A stretch of DNA of 15,635 nucleotides from an uncultured Eubacteriales bacterium (GTDB lineage: Bacteria > Bacillota > Clostridia > Oscillospirales > Acutalibacteraceae). Positions 1 through 6,502 of this stretch are shown one piece after another; the first letter of the stretch is position 1, and each line of letters starts with the position of its first letter. A program made the position numbers and the translations under genes. The notes beneath the pieces are model-generated. The model was given only the letters and a program-made list of their open reading frames with translations. It was not told where the DNA came from and made no database searches. The stretch is from the NCBI GenBank assembly GCA_900319255.1, contig ONNU01000189.1, forward strand, positions 1 through 15,635, given 5' to 3'.

Positions 1-78
1 CAGTTCTTTCTTATTGAATGGCTTAACAGCGGTGAATTTGAAAGGAATATAAGCAGAATGAGAAACAGGACAGAGTAA
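1..78 (+). CDS. C-terminal end of a probable MocR (GntR/aminotransferase-fold) regulator, cut by the window edge
   Basis: Frame 1 is open from the first base to a TAA at 76-78 and reads 25 residues including EWLNSGEFERNISRMRNRTE. The 'GEFERNISRMR' string resembles the G-H-F-x-R-H-x-R-R-M-R element late in the aminotransferase-like domain of MocR/PdxR-type regulators. Those proteins use PLP as an effector or cofactor and bind DNA through an N-terminal GntR winged helix. In the family roughly 90 more residues normally follow this element, so the stop directly after RMRNRTE suggests a truncated or frameshifted gene. No convincing continuation is seen in the other two + frames. It is the only recognised + strand gene and converges on the lipoprotein gene ending at 257. 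The family call rests on one short motif and is tentative. Confidence 0.45.
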   Translation, partial: QFFLIEWLNSGEFERNISRMRNRTE

Positions 79-167
79 GCGTAATGCCTGTTATTATCCT
101 GAATCCGTAAAGCTGACATCTCCGCTGCGGGCTGAAAAAGAAAATCCGCTGTTCTGCTTTGATACCC

Positions 168-247
168 TGAGCCATGCTTCATTAGTATTTCTGCTTTGGT
201 GGGTTAAAAGGGGGAAACCCCTTTCCTTATCCCCGTAGATAGCCGGG
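168..247 (+). repeat. Dispersed intergenic repeat, copy A
   Basis: This stretch begins TGAGCCATGCTTCATTAG and matches the stretch starting at 12646. By eye, 37 of the first 44 bases agree. Both then run into a purine-rich/pyrimidine-rich hairpin and the shared string CCTTTCCTTAT. Copy A lacks about 22 bp that copy B carries between the hairpin arms and CCTTTCCTTAT. A third, inverted and more diverged copy is at 1666-1768. The element fills most of the gap between two converging genes. Confidence 0.65.
205..226 (-). terminator. Hairpin terminator inside repeat copy A
   Basis: AAAGGGG (207-213) pairs with CCCCTTT (218-224) around a four-base loop. Read on the minus strand the hairpin is followed by a short T run (CCCCTTTTAA). 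It lies about 30 bp beyond the repaired stop of the minus-strand lipoprotein gene and could end its transcript. The U tract is short, so efficiency is doubtful. Confidence 0.45.
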
Positions 248-256
248 CTTCAGCAG

Positions 257-705
257 CTAAGATTTGTATTTTTCATTTGAGGGTTTATAGCTCAATCCGG
301 AAATGTGCATTTTCGGTGAACTTGTAAATTTTGAATGAGGTATATTGCCGCAGAGCTTGCTTTTTTCACGGCCGTCAAGCCGCATTTTATAAATACCTCT
401 TAGATTTGCGTCATATGAAGTATTGCCGTTAATGTCAGCTTCAGCGGCGCCGCTGTAGTAATAATACAGCCAGCCGTTACAGATGGTGAAGGATGAAAGA
501 AGAATATCGCTGAGTATCTCATAGCTGCTGCCGTCCTTTGCAAAGCGTATCAGGCAGCGCTTTCTGTTCAGGTAAAGAGAAGCGTAGATATATCCGTCTC
601 CGCCGTCTGCCGGGTCACAGATATTATAGCAAAGCCTGTCGGTAATATCATACCAGAATTTCTGCTGAGCATTATCGTATGCTTCTGATACAGTGAAGCC
701 CGGTA
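257..705 (-). pseudogene. Displaced 3' part of the frameshifted lipoprotein gene (DUF5050-like C-terminal region)
   Basis: The reading frame two bases on from the frame of the 5' part is open from about 705 to a TAG at 257-259. It translates to a clearly protein-like segment of about 149 residues: PGFTVSEAYDNAQQKFWYD, then YIYASLYLNRKRCLIRFAKD, CNGWLYYYYSGAAEADI and GIYKMRLDGREKSKLCGN. The alternation of 'WLYYYY' and 'GIYKMRLDG..' resembles the DUF5050/beta-propeller-like repeats common in clostridial lipoproteins. The segment has no start codon or ribosome site of its own. Adding one base near 698-706, for example CCCGGG for CCGGG, joins it to the upstream part and gives a protein of about 394 residues. 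Whether this is a true mutation or a sequencing error cannot be told from the window. Confidence 0.8.
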
Positions 706-1440
706 TTTGCCGAGATATTCCTGCAGATGGCTTTCCTCGAATTCCTCATAGGAGGGCTGATCATCCGTTGAGTTCCCGGTCTGCGGGTATTGCTTTTCAT
801 AGTCCTCTCTCATTATGCCTCTGACCTCATCGGCAAGCTCTGATTCAGCTGTCTGTTTTATTTCCTCGTCAGCGAGCTTCTTATCACAGTATTTCTTCGC
901 TGCCGGAAGCACCTTATCCGGGGTATAAAGCATTTCCTTATGCATAGTCCCCTTGTCATCTGCATAGACATGCCATATTATAGAATTGCAGCTCCCGTGT
1001 TCGACACCATAGAATTCATCGCCGCAGAAAGCGAGACTTTTTGAAGATGTATAAAAATGCGAGGGTGACGAATCCTGAGCCTGTACCATGACTGCGGAAT
1101 CCTCTGTATCGTCGTTCAGATAATAGAATATTTTGCTTGCAAAGAAGCTTTTTCCGCCCTTTTCAAAGACGATCTTTGGCTGGGTATCGGCAAGGTCTGC
1201 GTCAGCGTACGGCTTTTCGGGTTTGTTATCGGAGGCTTCGGAAGCTTCGCTTTCCTGCACAGAGCTTTCGCTATGGGAAGTGGATATATTATCGCTGCTT
1301 TGCTGTGAATTGTCTGTATCAGCGCTTTCCTGCTGAGAGGTGTTTTGCTGAGGAGCGTTCTGCTGGGGGCTGCCGCAGGAAGCCAAAGGCAATATCATTG
1401 ACAATGCCATCAAAGCAGACAGAAGCTTTTTTCTTTTCAT
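568..1440 (-). CDS. Secreted lipoprotein, 5' part of a frameshifted gene
   Basis: The protein starts MKRKKLLSALMALSMILPLASCGS: a basic n-region, a hydrophobic core and an LASC lipobox, so it should be lipid-anchored on the outer face of the membrane. About 60 Ser/Gln/Glu-rich linker residues follow, then a domain I do not recognise. I prefer the ATG at 1440 to the one at 1458: AAGGA lies about 10 bases before it, the signal peptide is then standard, and the likely transcription start (about 1468) leaves almost no leader for the 1458 start. The frame ends at 568 with about 45 residues that look out of frame (from ASLYQKHTIML on). The natural C-terminus is encoded in another frame at 257-705. 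A promoter with TTGAAA and an extended -10 lies just upstream. Function is unknown; a sensor or ligand-binding role is only a guess. Confidence 0.75.
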   Translation of the reverse strand: MKRKKLLSALMALSMILPLASCGSPQQNAPQQNTSQQESADTDNSQQSSDNISTSHSESSVQESEASEASDNKPEKPYADADLADTQPKIVFEKGGKSFFASKIFYYLNDDTEDSAVMVQAQDSSPSHFYTSSKSLAFCGDEFYGVEHGSCNSIIWHVYADDKGTMHKEMLYTPDKVLPAAKKYCDKKLADEEIKQTAESELADEVRGIMREDYEKQYPQTGNSTDDQPSYEEFEESHLQEYLGKYRASLYQKHTIMLSRNSGMILPTGFAIISVTRQTAETDISTLLFT

Positions 1441-1474
1441 TGAGTTGACATCCTTCATATCCTGTAATAATTTA

Positions 1475-1504
1475 ATTTTACCATATGCGCATCCCTTTTT
1501 TCAA
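1475..1504 (-). promoter_or_regulatory. Sigma-A type promoter of the lipoprotein gene
   Basis: On the minus strand TTGAAA (1499-1504) is followed after 18 bp by TAAAAT (1475-1480). TGG directly before the -10 makes an extended TGn -10. Transcription would start near 1468, about 28 bases before the preferred ATG at 1440. Confidence 0.6.
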
Positions 1505-1520
1505 CCGCCGCCGGTGTCGA

Positions 1521-1607
1521 GTTCGCGGATTTGCTCCGCTCATTATGATGACCGAAGGTTGCTAAGTCGCGGTTTATTGCTTGCTCAGAAGCAGACATAT
1601 CTTGCTC
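1521..1607 (+). repeat. 87-bp direct repeat, copy 1
   Basis: It matches 1799-1885 without gaps at 77 of 87 positions. The first 21 bases (from GTTCGCGGATTTGCTCCGCT) are identical, and GCGGA/TCCGC inside them can form a small hairpin. The copies are in the same orientation, 278 bp apart, and lie on either side of the inverted copy of the dispersed hairpin repeat. This copy ends just upstream of the lipoprotein promoter. No ribosome site or conserved reading frame supports coding. Confidence 0.8.
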
Positions 1608-1665
1608 CAGTCAATTTTTTTAAAATCGTCAGACAGGAACTAAAACATTTTACAAAAGCAAGTAC

Positions 1666-1768
1666 GGGGGGAGCGCACCGGGGGTGTTAAGGAAAGGGGA
1701 TTTCAAAAAGGGAGAACCTTAAGAGGGGACAGTCGCCCCCTCTTGTGGTTCTCCTCTTTTGCCCCGGC
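1666..1768 (-). repeat. Dispersed intergenic repeat, copy C (inverted)
   Basis: Read on the minus strand this stretch contains CAAAAGAGGAGAACCACAAG, then a G-run/C-run hairpin, then CCCCTTTCCTTA. This is the same order as CAAAAGGTGGAAACCACAAG...CCCTTTCCTTA in copy B at 12646-12753. It is more diverged than copies A and B, with a longer stem. It sits between the two 87-bp direct repeats, downstream of the six-gene redox operon. Confidence 0.55.
1706..1760 (-). terminator. Strong hairpin, likely terminator of the six-gene operon
   Basis: GGAGAACC (1711-1718) pairs with GGTTCTCC (1747-1754), and inside it AAGAGGGG pairs with CCCCTCTT. The flanking A- and T-rich arms extend the stem. On the minus strand a run of five T follows the stem. 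It lies about 150 bp past the stop of the last operon gene at 1909. Confidence 0.6.
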
Positions 1769-1798
1769 GAGCTGCCGCCAATGTGACACTGCACCTAT

Positions 1799-1885
1799 GT
1801 TCGCGGATTTGCTCCGCTCGTTATGATGGCCGAAGGTTGCTAAGCCGCGGTTTATAGTTGGCTCAGAAACGAACATATCTTACTC
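1799..1885 (+). repeat. 87-bp direct repeat, copy 2
   Basis: Second copy of the repeat at 1521-1607 (88 percent identity by eye). Here the ends carry a perfect 8-bp inverted repeat, TATGTTCG (1796-1803) and CGAACATA (1870-1877), giving an element of about 82 bp with terminal inverted repeats. That pairing is decayed in copy 1. A small non-autonomous mobile element or an RNA-level structural repeat are both possible. Confidence 0.8.
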
Positions 1886-1908
1886 GTACAGGGTGCTTTG
1901 TGATATTG

Positions 1909-2508
1909 TTATGTACCGTAGGTCTGGTAATATTCGCTTTCTGCCTGGCTTGCTTTTCTTGCGCCGTTCATGCAGCGGGGGGATAACAGGGAGCAGTTGT
2001 GTCTGCATCCGCTGCATCTCAGACCTCTGAGAAAATCCTCAAGCGTAGGCTTGTCCTGTACATATTCATCCTCGAGCTGTTCCTGACTTTCATCCTCGCT
2101 GATATCTCCGCTGATGATCTCTTCGGTCAGACCGCTGTCAATATCCGGTTCGATCTGAGACGGTTCAGCTTCGTTTTCAGAAGCCGGGCTTTCTTCATCA
2201 TTGTTTTCATAATAAAAGCCTTCATAGCTGCTTTCATCGGGAGAGTTATTGCTTTCAGTTTCCTCGCTGTATTCTGTGACGGCAGCGCTGCTTTCAGTGT
2301 CGGATGCAGCACTGCTTTCAGCTTTGGAAACAGATGAGCTTTCCTGAGCGGAGGATGTACTGCTGTTATCGGAAAAACGGGATGTTTCATCGCTTATCAT
2401 ATCATCCTGACCGAAGCTGTTGATGACCGCTCCTGTTCCTATAACACCGTAGGCTATACATAAGGCGGCGTAAATACTTACAAATGCCGTGATACTCTTT
2501 TTTCTCAT
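1909..2508 (-). CDS. Membrane-anchored Ser/Glu-rich protein with C-terminal four-cysteine motif
   Basis: 199 residues, last gene of the six-gene operon. Residues 1-30 (MRKKSITAFVSIYAALCIAY...) form a signal anchor. Residues 35-155 are a low-complexity acidic Ser/Glu linker without cysteine. The C-terminus holds RGLRCSGCRHNCSLLSPRCMNG, that is C165-x2-C168-x3-C172-x6-C179, followed by a polar tail ending YYQTYGT. The spacing suggests a metal, Fe-S or dithiol site held outside the cell on a long tether; this is inference, as I cannot name the family. The start at 2508 is chosen because its ATG overlaps the preceding stop as ATGA and GGGAGG lies upstream. A longer reading back to 2583 would start inside the upstream gene. 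Coupling to the DsbD-like gene suggests it may be that protein's extracytoplasmic redox partner. Confidence 0.8.
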   Translation of the reverse strand: MRKKSITAFVSIYAALCIAYGVIGTGAVINSFGQDDMISDETSRFSDNSSTSSAQESSSVSKAESSAASDTESSAAVTEYSEETESNNSPDESSYEGFYYENNDEESPASENEAEPSQIEPDIDSGLTEEIISGDISEDESQEQLEDEYVQDKPTLEDFLRGLRCSGCRHNCSLLSPRCMNGARKASQAESEYYQTYGT

Positions 2509-3209
2509 AATACATTTACCTCCCGCAGCAGGCTGATCAGAAATACAGCGATCAGCAGAATATAACAGCCAAGCCTGAACCATGTCAGATAATGAGGTAT
2601 CTCCTTGTACATCTTTCCGGCAAGCAGACCTGAAATAAGCAGCATGAAAAGCATGGGGGAGATGGTGCTTGCGATTGCAAAGACCGCTCCTGAAAGCGCA
2701 GCATAGCCCATAGGCAGTGATGCCGCATAGCCTGTCATCAGTATAAGCGGCGCGCAGGGTGAAGCGCCGTAGCTTATTCCCATGCCGATAAGAGCTGCAT
2801 GGTTTGATTTTTTGTATCCGTTTTCCTTTGTATGCCCGTCCTTGCAGCCATGGCAGGATTTGCAGCTTTTATGCCCCAGGCGTTCCCTGATCCAGCCGGC
2901 AAGCAGCCAAACTCCCATCAGAAGCATTACTATATCAGCGATAAGCGCAGCCTTTATCCCGAGAATACAGCCGTTGTCGTCAATGATATTGCTCCCCAGC
3001 GCGGAAGCGATGCAGCACAGGGTGATAACTGCAATGAACTTCCCCAGAAAGAAATCAAAAAAGCCTATAAAAGACTGCTTCAGATTTTTCATATGGGTGG
3101 TCAGATAGCCGTACAGTGCTGTGCTTATCCCCGAGCCGCAGCAGGTACCGCAGCCCATTCCCACTGAGGCGGCAGCTGTAAGACTTTCCATAAATACAGT
3201 GAAAACCAT
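2505..3209 (-). CDS. DsbD/CcdA-like (TauE/SafE-annotated) six-helix membrane protein with paired cysteines
   Basis: 234 residues, strongly hydrophobic, with about six membrane segments. Two cysteine signatures lie at helix starts: GMGCGTCCGSG (C20, C23, C24) and GASPCAPL (C152). The second matches the S/T-P-C-x-P-L element of the DsbD/CcdA transmembrane domain, which carries reducing equivalents across the membrane; many relatives are annotated 'sulfite exporter TauE/SafE' or 'DsbD_2'. A hydrophilic loop at about 112-137 has HKSCKSCHGC and further His, a possible metal or thiol site. The start at 3209 follows the upstream stop by 4 bp with a GGGG ribosome site; a longer reading to 3287 would overlap the activase gene by 74 bp. 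Its job here is probably to pass electrons from the cytoplasm to the Cys-rich exported protein encoded next. Transport of a sulfur compound is the alternative. Confidence 0.75.
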   Translation of the reverse strand: MVFTVFMESLTAAASVGMGCGTCCGSGISTALYGYLTTHMKNLKQSFIGFFDFFLGKFIAVITLCCIASALGSNIIDDNGCILGIKAALIADIVMLLMGVWLLAGWIRERLGHKSCKSCHGCKDGHTKENGYKKSNHAALIGMGISYGASPCAPLILMTGYAASLPMGYAALSGAVFAIASTISPMLFMLLISGLLAGKMYKEIPHYLTWFRLGCYILLIAVFLISLLREVNVL

Positions 3210-3213
3210 TTTT

Positions 3214-3999
3214 TCAGCCCCTTTCGCTTGCGATAAGAGCCGCGCCGATAGCGCCGTTGAACTGAGGATGCTGAGCGACATACACATCCCTCATAAGCTC
3301 CTCTTCAAAAGCCCGGTGAAGCCCGATATTCAGCGCTCCTCCGCCGGTCATAAGGATATCCCCGCCCTTTTCGGATTTTTTCATCATCTTTATGATACGC
3401 TTTGCCATGGACTGATGCATCCCGGCAAGAATATCACAGCGGTCATATTTTCTTGCCACAAGGGAGATCACCTCTGACTGGGCAAATACAACGCAGGTGC
3501 TGTTGATATCACATGGATTTGAAGCCTTCAACGAAAGAGGTCCCACATTATCAATGGTGGTTTCAAGTATCTGGGCGATGACCTCTATGAATTTTCCTGT
3601 GCCGGCAGCGCATTTATCATTCATGCTGAAATTCTTCACTCCGTAATGAGCGTCAAGATAGATTATCTTTGAATCCTGTCCGCCGATATCTATTATCATG
3701 CCGGGACGGTATTCCTTCGGAGCGGTAAGGCGCACACCATAGGCATGAGCTGTTATCTCGGAAATATCGTCATCTGCCACCTCGAGTATCTTCCGGCTGT
3801 AGCCTGTTGCCATGATATAGCCGATATCAGAGGGCGAAAGAGAATTTCTTCTGCAAAGCTCAGCTGCGATCTTCCGCGCAGTGCCGTCATTATCTATGCC
3901 GGTGCTTCGTACCATTGTATCAATAACACGCCCTTTTCCGATAAGCGCAGCCTTGAGATAGGTCGAGCCTCCGTCAAGTCCTATATAATATTTACCCAT
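3214..3999 (-). CDS. 2-hydroxyacyl-CoA dehydratase activase (BadF/BadG/BcrA/BcrD ATPase family, HgdC-like)
   Basis: 261 residues, the usual length for a single-domain activase of the ASKHA fold. Visible motifs: the phosphate-1 loop GLDGGSTYLKAA (7-18), DIGGQDSKII (104-113), NDKCAAGTGKF (127-137), CVVFAQSEV (169-177), and the adenosine/phosphate motif MTGGGALN (217-224) with a C-terminal GAIGAAL. C130 and C169 correspond to the cysteines that hold the single [4Fe-4S] cluster bridging the HgdC homodimer. In the family, ATP hydrolysis drives transfer of one electron at very low potential to the partner dehydratase or double-cubane protein. A GAGGAGG site lies in the 11-bp gap after the upstream dehydratase-like gene, which is presumably its target. 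The family assignment is secure; the partner's substrate is unknown. Confidence 0.93.
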   Translation of the reverse strand: MGKYYIGLDGGSTYLKAALIGKGRVIDTMVRSTGIDNDGTARKIAAELCRRNSLSPSDIGYIMATGYSRKILEVADDDISEITAHAYGVRLTAPKEYRPGMIIDIGGQDSKIIYLDAHYGVKNFSMNDKCAAGTGKFIEVIAQILETTIDNVGPLSLKASNPCDINSTCVVFAQSEVISLVARKYDRCDILAGMHQSMAKRIIKMMKKSEKGGDILMTGGGALNIGLHRAFEEELMRDVYVAQHPQFNGAIGAALIASERG

Positions 4000-4010
4000 G
4001 ATGATCCTCC

Positions 4011-5321
4011 TCAGAAGCTCCTGCGCACCACTGCCGCTTTTTCCGGCGCCTGCCTGAGCTTTATCATTTCGATAAACGCTTCTATGCGTATTCTTAGCTG
4101 TTCGATATCCTCTTCGTTATAATCGCTTTCAAGCCGTATCACCGGGATCCCCAGCTGCCCCAGTTCCTCCTCAATGCGCTTGTATTCATAGTCATATACA
4201 AGGCAGCCTCGCAAAACATGATAGATAACTCCCTGTATATGGTTTTCCTTTATGAGCTGTTTCAGCCGGTAGATGCGCTGGGAATTGTCTGCGAAGGTGG
4301 GGCAGGGGCAGGGACGCAGCGCACGGTTTGCAAGCGCTCTTATCATACCGTCAAAGCTGTCGTCTGTTATTACTGCCGGATCCCACATTCCCCGCTCTCC
4401 CATACAGGTCTCATCTCCTGCAATAATACCGCCCATTTCCTCTATCAGCAGCGGGATCTTTACATTCGGGAATACGATGGGGGAGCCGGTAAGAAGTATT
4501 CTCGGGAGCTTTTTTGAAGTGACCGTTTTCTTTTCTGAAATGCTCTTTTTCAGCGAGCTGTTGACCCTGTGAAGAGCCTTACCCCAGACATCCGCCGGCA
4601 TATAGGCTGATGCATTGAGAGCAGCCATTGCGTGGCTTCCTCTGATAAGATAGGGGTTCTGCTTTTTCAGCCTGATAAATTCTGACAGCTCATACTGGGC
4701 ATAGCCCACCTTTCGGAAACCTTCGGACAGGCTTTCATAGCTTATCCTGCTGCCTGTGACATTTTCAAGGCTTTCCATAAGATCATAAAGCTGGCTTACA
4801 TATTCCTCAATATCCTCATCTTCTCTTGAAGCCGGGATATGCATTGTCATGATATCGCATTGATCGGAAAGCATTCCGGCGATCTTCTTTTTGCAGTCGC
4901 AGGTTATGGGAATGACCATCATTGAGCAGTCCTCATAAATGGGCATAAGTCCCGTCTGCTTGAAGCCTGCCACAGCCTTTACCAGCGGACAGGCATCTCT
5001 CGGAGCAACGTTGTCACCGATGGAAAAAGCTGTATAATTTCCGCTGCAAAGCTTTACCGGTACGGCGCCGGCTGCATATATCAGCTCCGGCGGTGTCATC
5101 ACGCAGTAGGTGCCGATGGTTTTCTGACCCGGCTTTTTTGGGGCAGGCTCCATATCAACATATATGCGTCTGAGCGCTTGGTAAAAGGGTTCCATTCCCT
5201 CCGGCGCTCCGGGAAGTTCTTCAAGTCTGCGCAGATATTTTGCGGCAGTCTGGGTCTCTTTATTGATAAAACGCTTGTCCTGACGTTCTTTCAGGGTCTT
5301 AGCCTTTGTTTTTACAGTCAT
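4011..5321 (-). CDS. HgdB-family (2-hydroxyacyl-CoA dehydratase/double-cubane cluster) protein, cysteine-rich catalytic paralog
   Basis: 436 residues. Family signatures: TPPELIYAAGAVPVKLCSG (76-94), RDACPLVKAVAG (108-119), ILLTGSPIVFPN (275-286), GVIYHVLRGCLVYDYE (364-379) and the C-terminal IPVIRLESDY...LRIRIEAFIEM. Eleven cysteines are present: 73, 92, 111, 132, 141, 143, 155, 306, 338, 340 and 373. Several sit where dehydratase Fe-S ligands are expected (92, 111, 373); the extra ones, including CDC and CPC, would fit the [8Fe-9S] double-cubane branch, but the cluster type cannot be settled here. In this superfamily an activase feeds single ATP-energised electrons to the cluster for radical dehydration or small-molecule reduction. 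The ATG overlaps the preceding stop by 4 bp with GGAGGGG upstream. It lies between the polyferredoxin gene and the activase gene. Confidence 0.9.
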   Translation of the reverse strand: MTVKTKAKTLKERQDKRFINKETQTAAKYLRRLEELPGAPEGMEPFYQALRRIYVDMEPAPKKPGQKTIGTYCVMTPPELIYAAGAVPVKLCSGNYTAFSIGDNVAPRDACPLVKAVAGFKQTGLMPIYEDCSMMVIPITCDCKKKIAGMLSDQCDIMTMHIPASREDEDIEEYVSQLYDLMESLENVTGSRISYESLSEGFRKVGYAQYELSEFIRLKKQNPYLIRGSHAMAALNASAYMPADVWGKALHRVNSSLKKSISEKKTVTSKKLPRILLTGSPIVFPNVKIPLLIEEMGGIIAGDETCMGERGMWDPAVITDDSFDGMIRALANRALRPCPCPTFADNSQRIYRLKQLIKENHIQGVIYHVLRGCLVYDYEYKRIEEELGQLGIPVIRLESDYNEEDIEQLRIRIEAFIEMIKLRQAPEKAAVVRRSF

Positions 5322-6502
5322 TTTTCAGCCCCTCCGTTTTTATCAGGATCATAGCCGGACATGATCTTTTTTCTTGATGATGTATAAAGCTTTTTTTCGG
5401 CGCAGGTCATGGAAAGAGCGTTATCCTCCGGGCAGCAGCGGATGCATTCTCCGCACATGATGCAGTTTGCAGAAGTAACGTCTGCCTTTCCTCTTTCAGT
5501 GTAGATCATCTTTATCCCCATGGGGCAGGCTTCATAGCAGGCTCCGCATTCCGTACAAGCCTGACAGTCCTTTTTGATGCGGAAAAGGGATATCTTATGG
5601 AAAAAGCCCATTATTGTTCCCAGGGGACAGACGGTGCAGAAAGCCCTGCGCTTGAAGAAGCCGCCCATAAGCACCAGCACCATGATAAAACCGCTGACAT
5701 AAAGGCTTGTGCTCATTCCTGCAAGTATGGGCGATACAGCCACTGCCGGGCAGAAATTGCAGAAGTTTCCTCCCGCAAAGCATAAGCCTGAAAATACCAG
5801 CACCAGAAACCATCTGACAGGCGTTACCGCCTTGTACATTTTTTCATTCATTTTTATGCCTTCGGCTTTGGACTTCTGGCGTATCTTGTCCATGATATCC
5901 TGGATAAGTCCCATGGGGCAGAGAAAACCGCAGATCGCGCGTCCAAGCAGAAGGGTAAAGCCTATGGTGCTTCCGAAGAAGATCAGGATATTCTGCCAGG
6001 GCAGCTCAAAAAGCTCATTCAGATGCGAAAGATAATAGCAGCTGGATTCAGTCATCTGCTCTGTATTCCACGGGCAGGAAAGAACAGGTATGCTCAGGCT
6101 GGACATCTGCATTCCGAATATCAGACCGCCCCATATCATAACAAAAGCAAAAGCGATCATGACTATCCAGCGTATTATCATGAACAGAACCGGCTTTTGC
6201 TTCGGAGCGGTGCCCCTTTGCCTGCCTGTACGGACACCGGCAAAGCGGGCGTTTCTTTTGTCAGTCTTTGCCATCAGCCGTCTGAGTATGATAACAAGAA
6301 TTATCCCTGCCGCAGCCAGTCCGATAATAATAAACAGCGGTATCAATGTTGCAAGGTAATCTGCGGAAAAGATCTTTTCGATGCTTGTGGAAAAATCGTT
6401 TGTTTCAAACTGGTAAAAGGGTATCATCCATGCAAAATATGCAAGCGCTGCGATACCTGCGCAAATGACCGAAGTTATGATTATTTTTCTGATGGATTTC
6501 AT
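5318..6502 (-). CDS. Membrane polyferredoxin, NapH/RdxA-like 4Fe-4S protein
   Basis: 394 residues. About six membrane helices: one at the N-terminus, one near 52-73, one near 105-130, then near 170-190, 231-245 and 265-281. Cysteine motifs of the NapH/NosR/CcoG type follow helix ends: CGFLCP (191-196), CNFCP (248-252) and CTVCP (289-293). Two ferredoxin-type [4Fe-4S] motifs come next: CQACTECGACYEACP (313-327) and CIMCGECIRCCP (347-358). Such proteins move electrons between a membrane donor and soluble or exported partners. Here it overlaps the genes on both sides by ATGA junctions and lies between the two dehydratase-like paralogs, so it probably supplies or takes electrons from that complex. 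No FMN-binding domain is seen. Donor and direction of flow are unknown. Confidence 0.88.
   Translation of the reverse strand: MKSIRKIIITSVICAGIAALAYFAWMIPFYQFETNDFSTSIEKIFSADYLATLIPLFIIIGLAAAGIILVIILRRLMAKTDKRNARFAGVRTGRQRGTAPKQKPVLFMIIRWIVMIAFAFVMIWGGLIFGMQMSSLSIPVLSCPWNTEQMTESSCYYLSHLNELFELPWQNILIFFGSTIGFTLLLGRAICGFLCPMGLIQDIMDKIRQKSKAEGIKMNEKMYKAVTPVRWFLVLVFSGLCFAGGNFCNFCPAVAVSPILAGMSTSLYVSGFIMVLVLMGGFFKRRAFCTVCPLGTIMGFFHKISLFRIKKDCQACTECGACYEACPMGIKMIYTERGKADVTSANCIMCGECIRCCPEDNALSMTCAEKKLYTSSRKKIMSGYDPDKNGGAEK

Noticed and set aside
698..710. Programmed -1 ribosomal frameshift in the lipoprotein gene
   Set aside because: No slippery X-XXY-YYZ heptamer is seen at the junction and no stimulatory structure stands out; a one-base deletion explains it more simply.
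1445..1690. 81-codon + strand open frame
   Set aside because: It spans the promoter of the lipoprotein gene and the first 87-bp repeat; the second repeat copy does not keep an equivalent frame.
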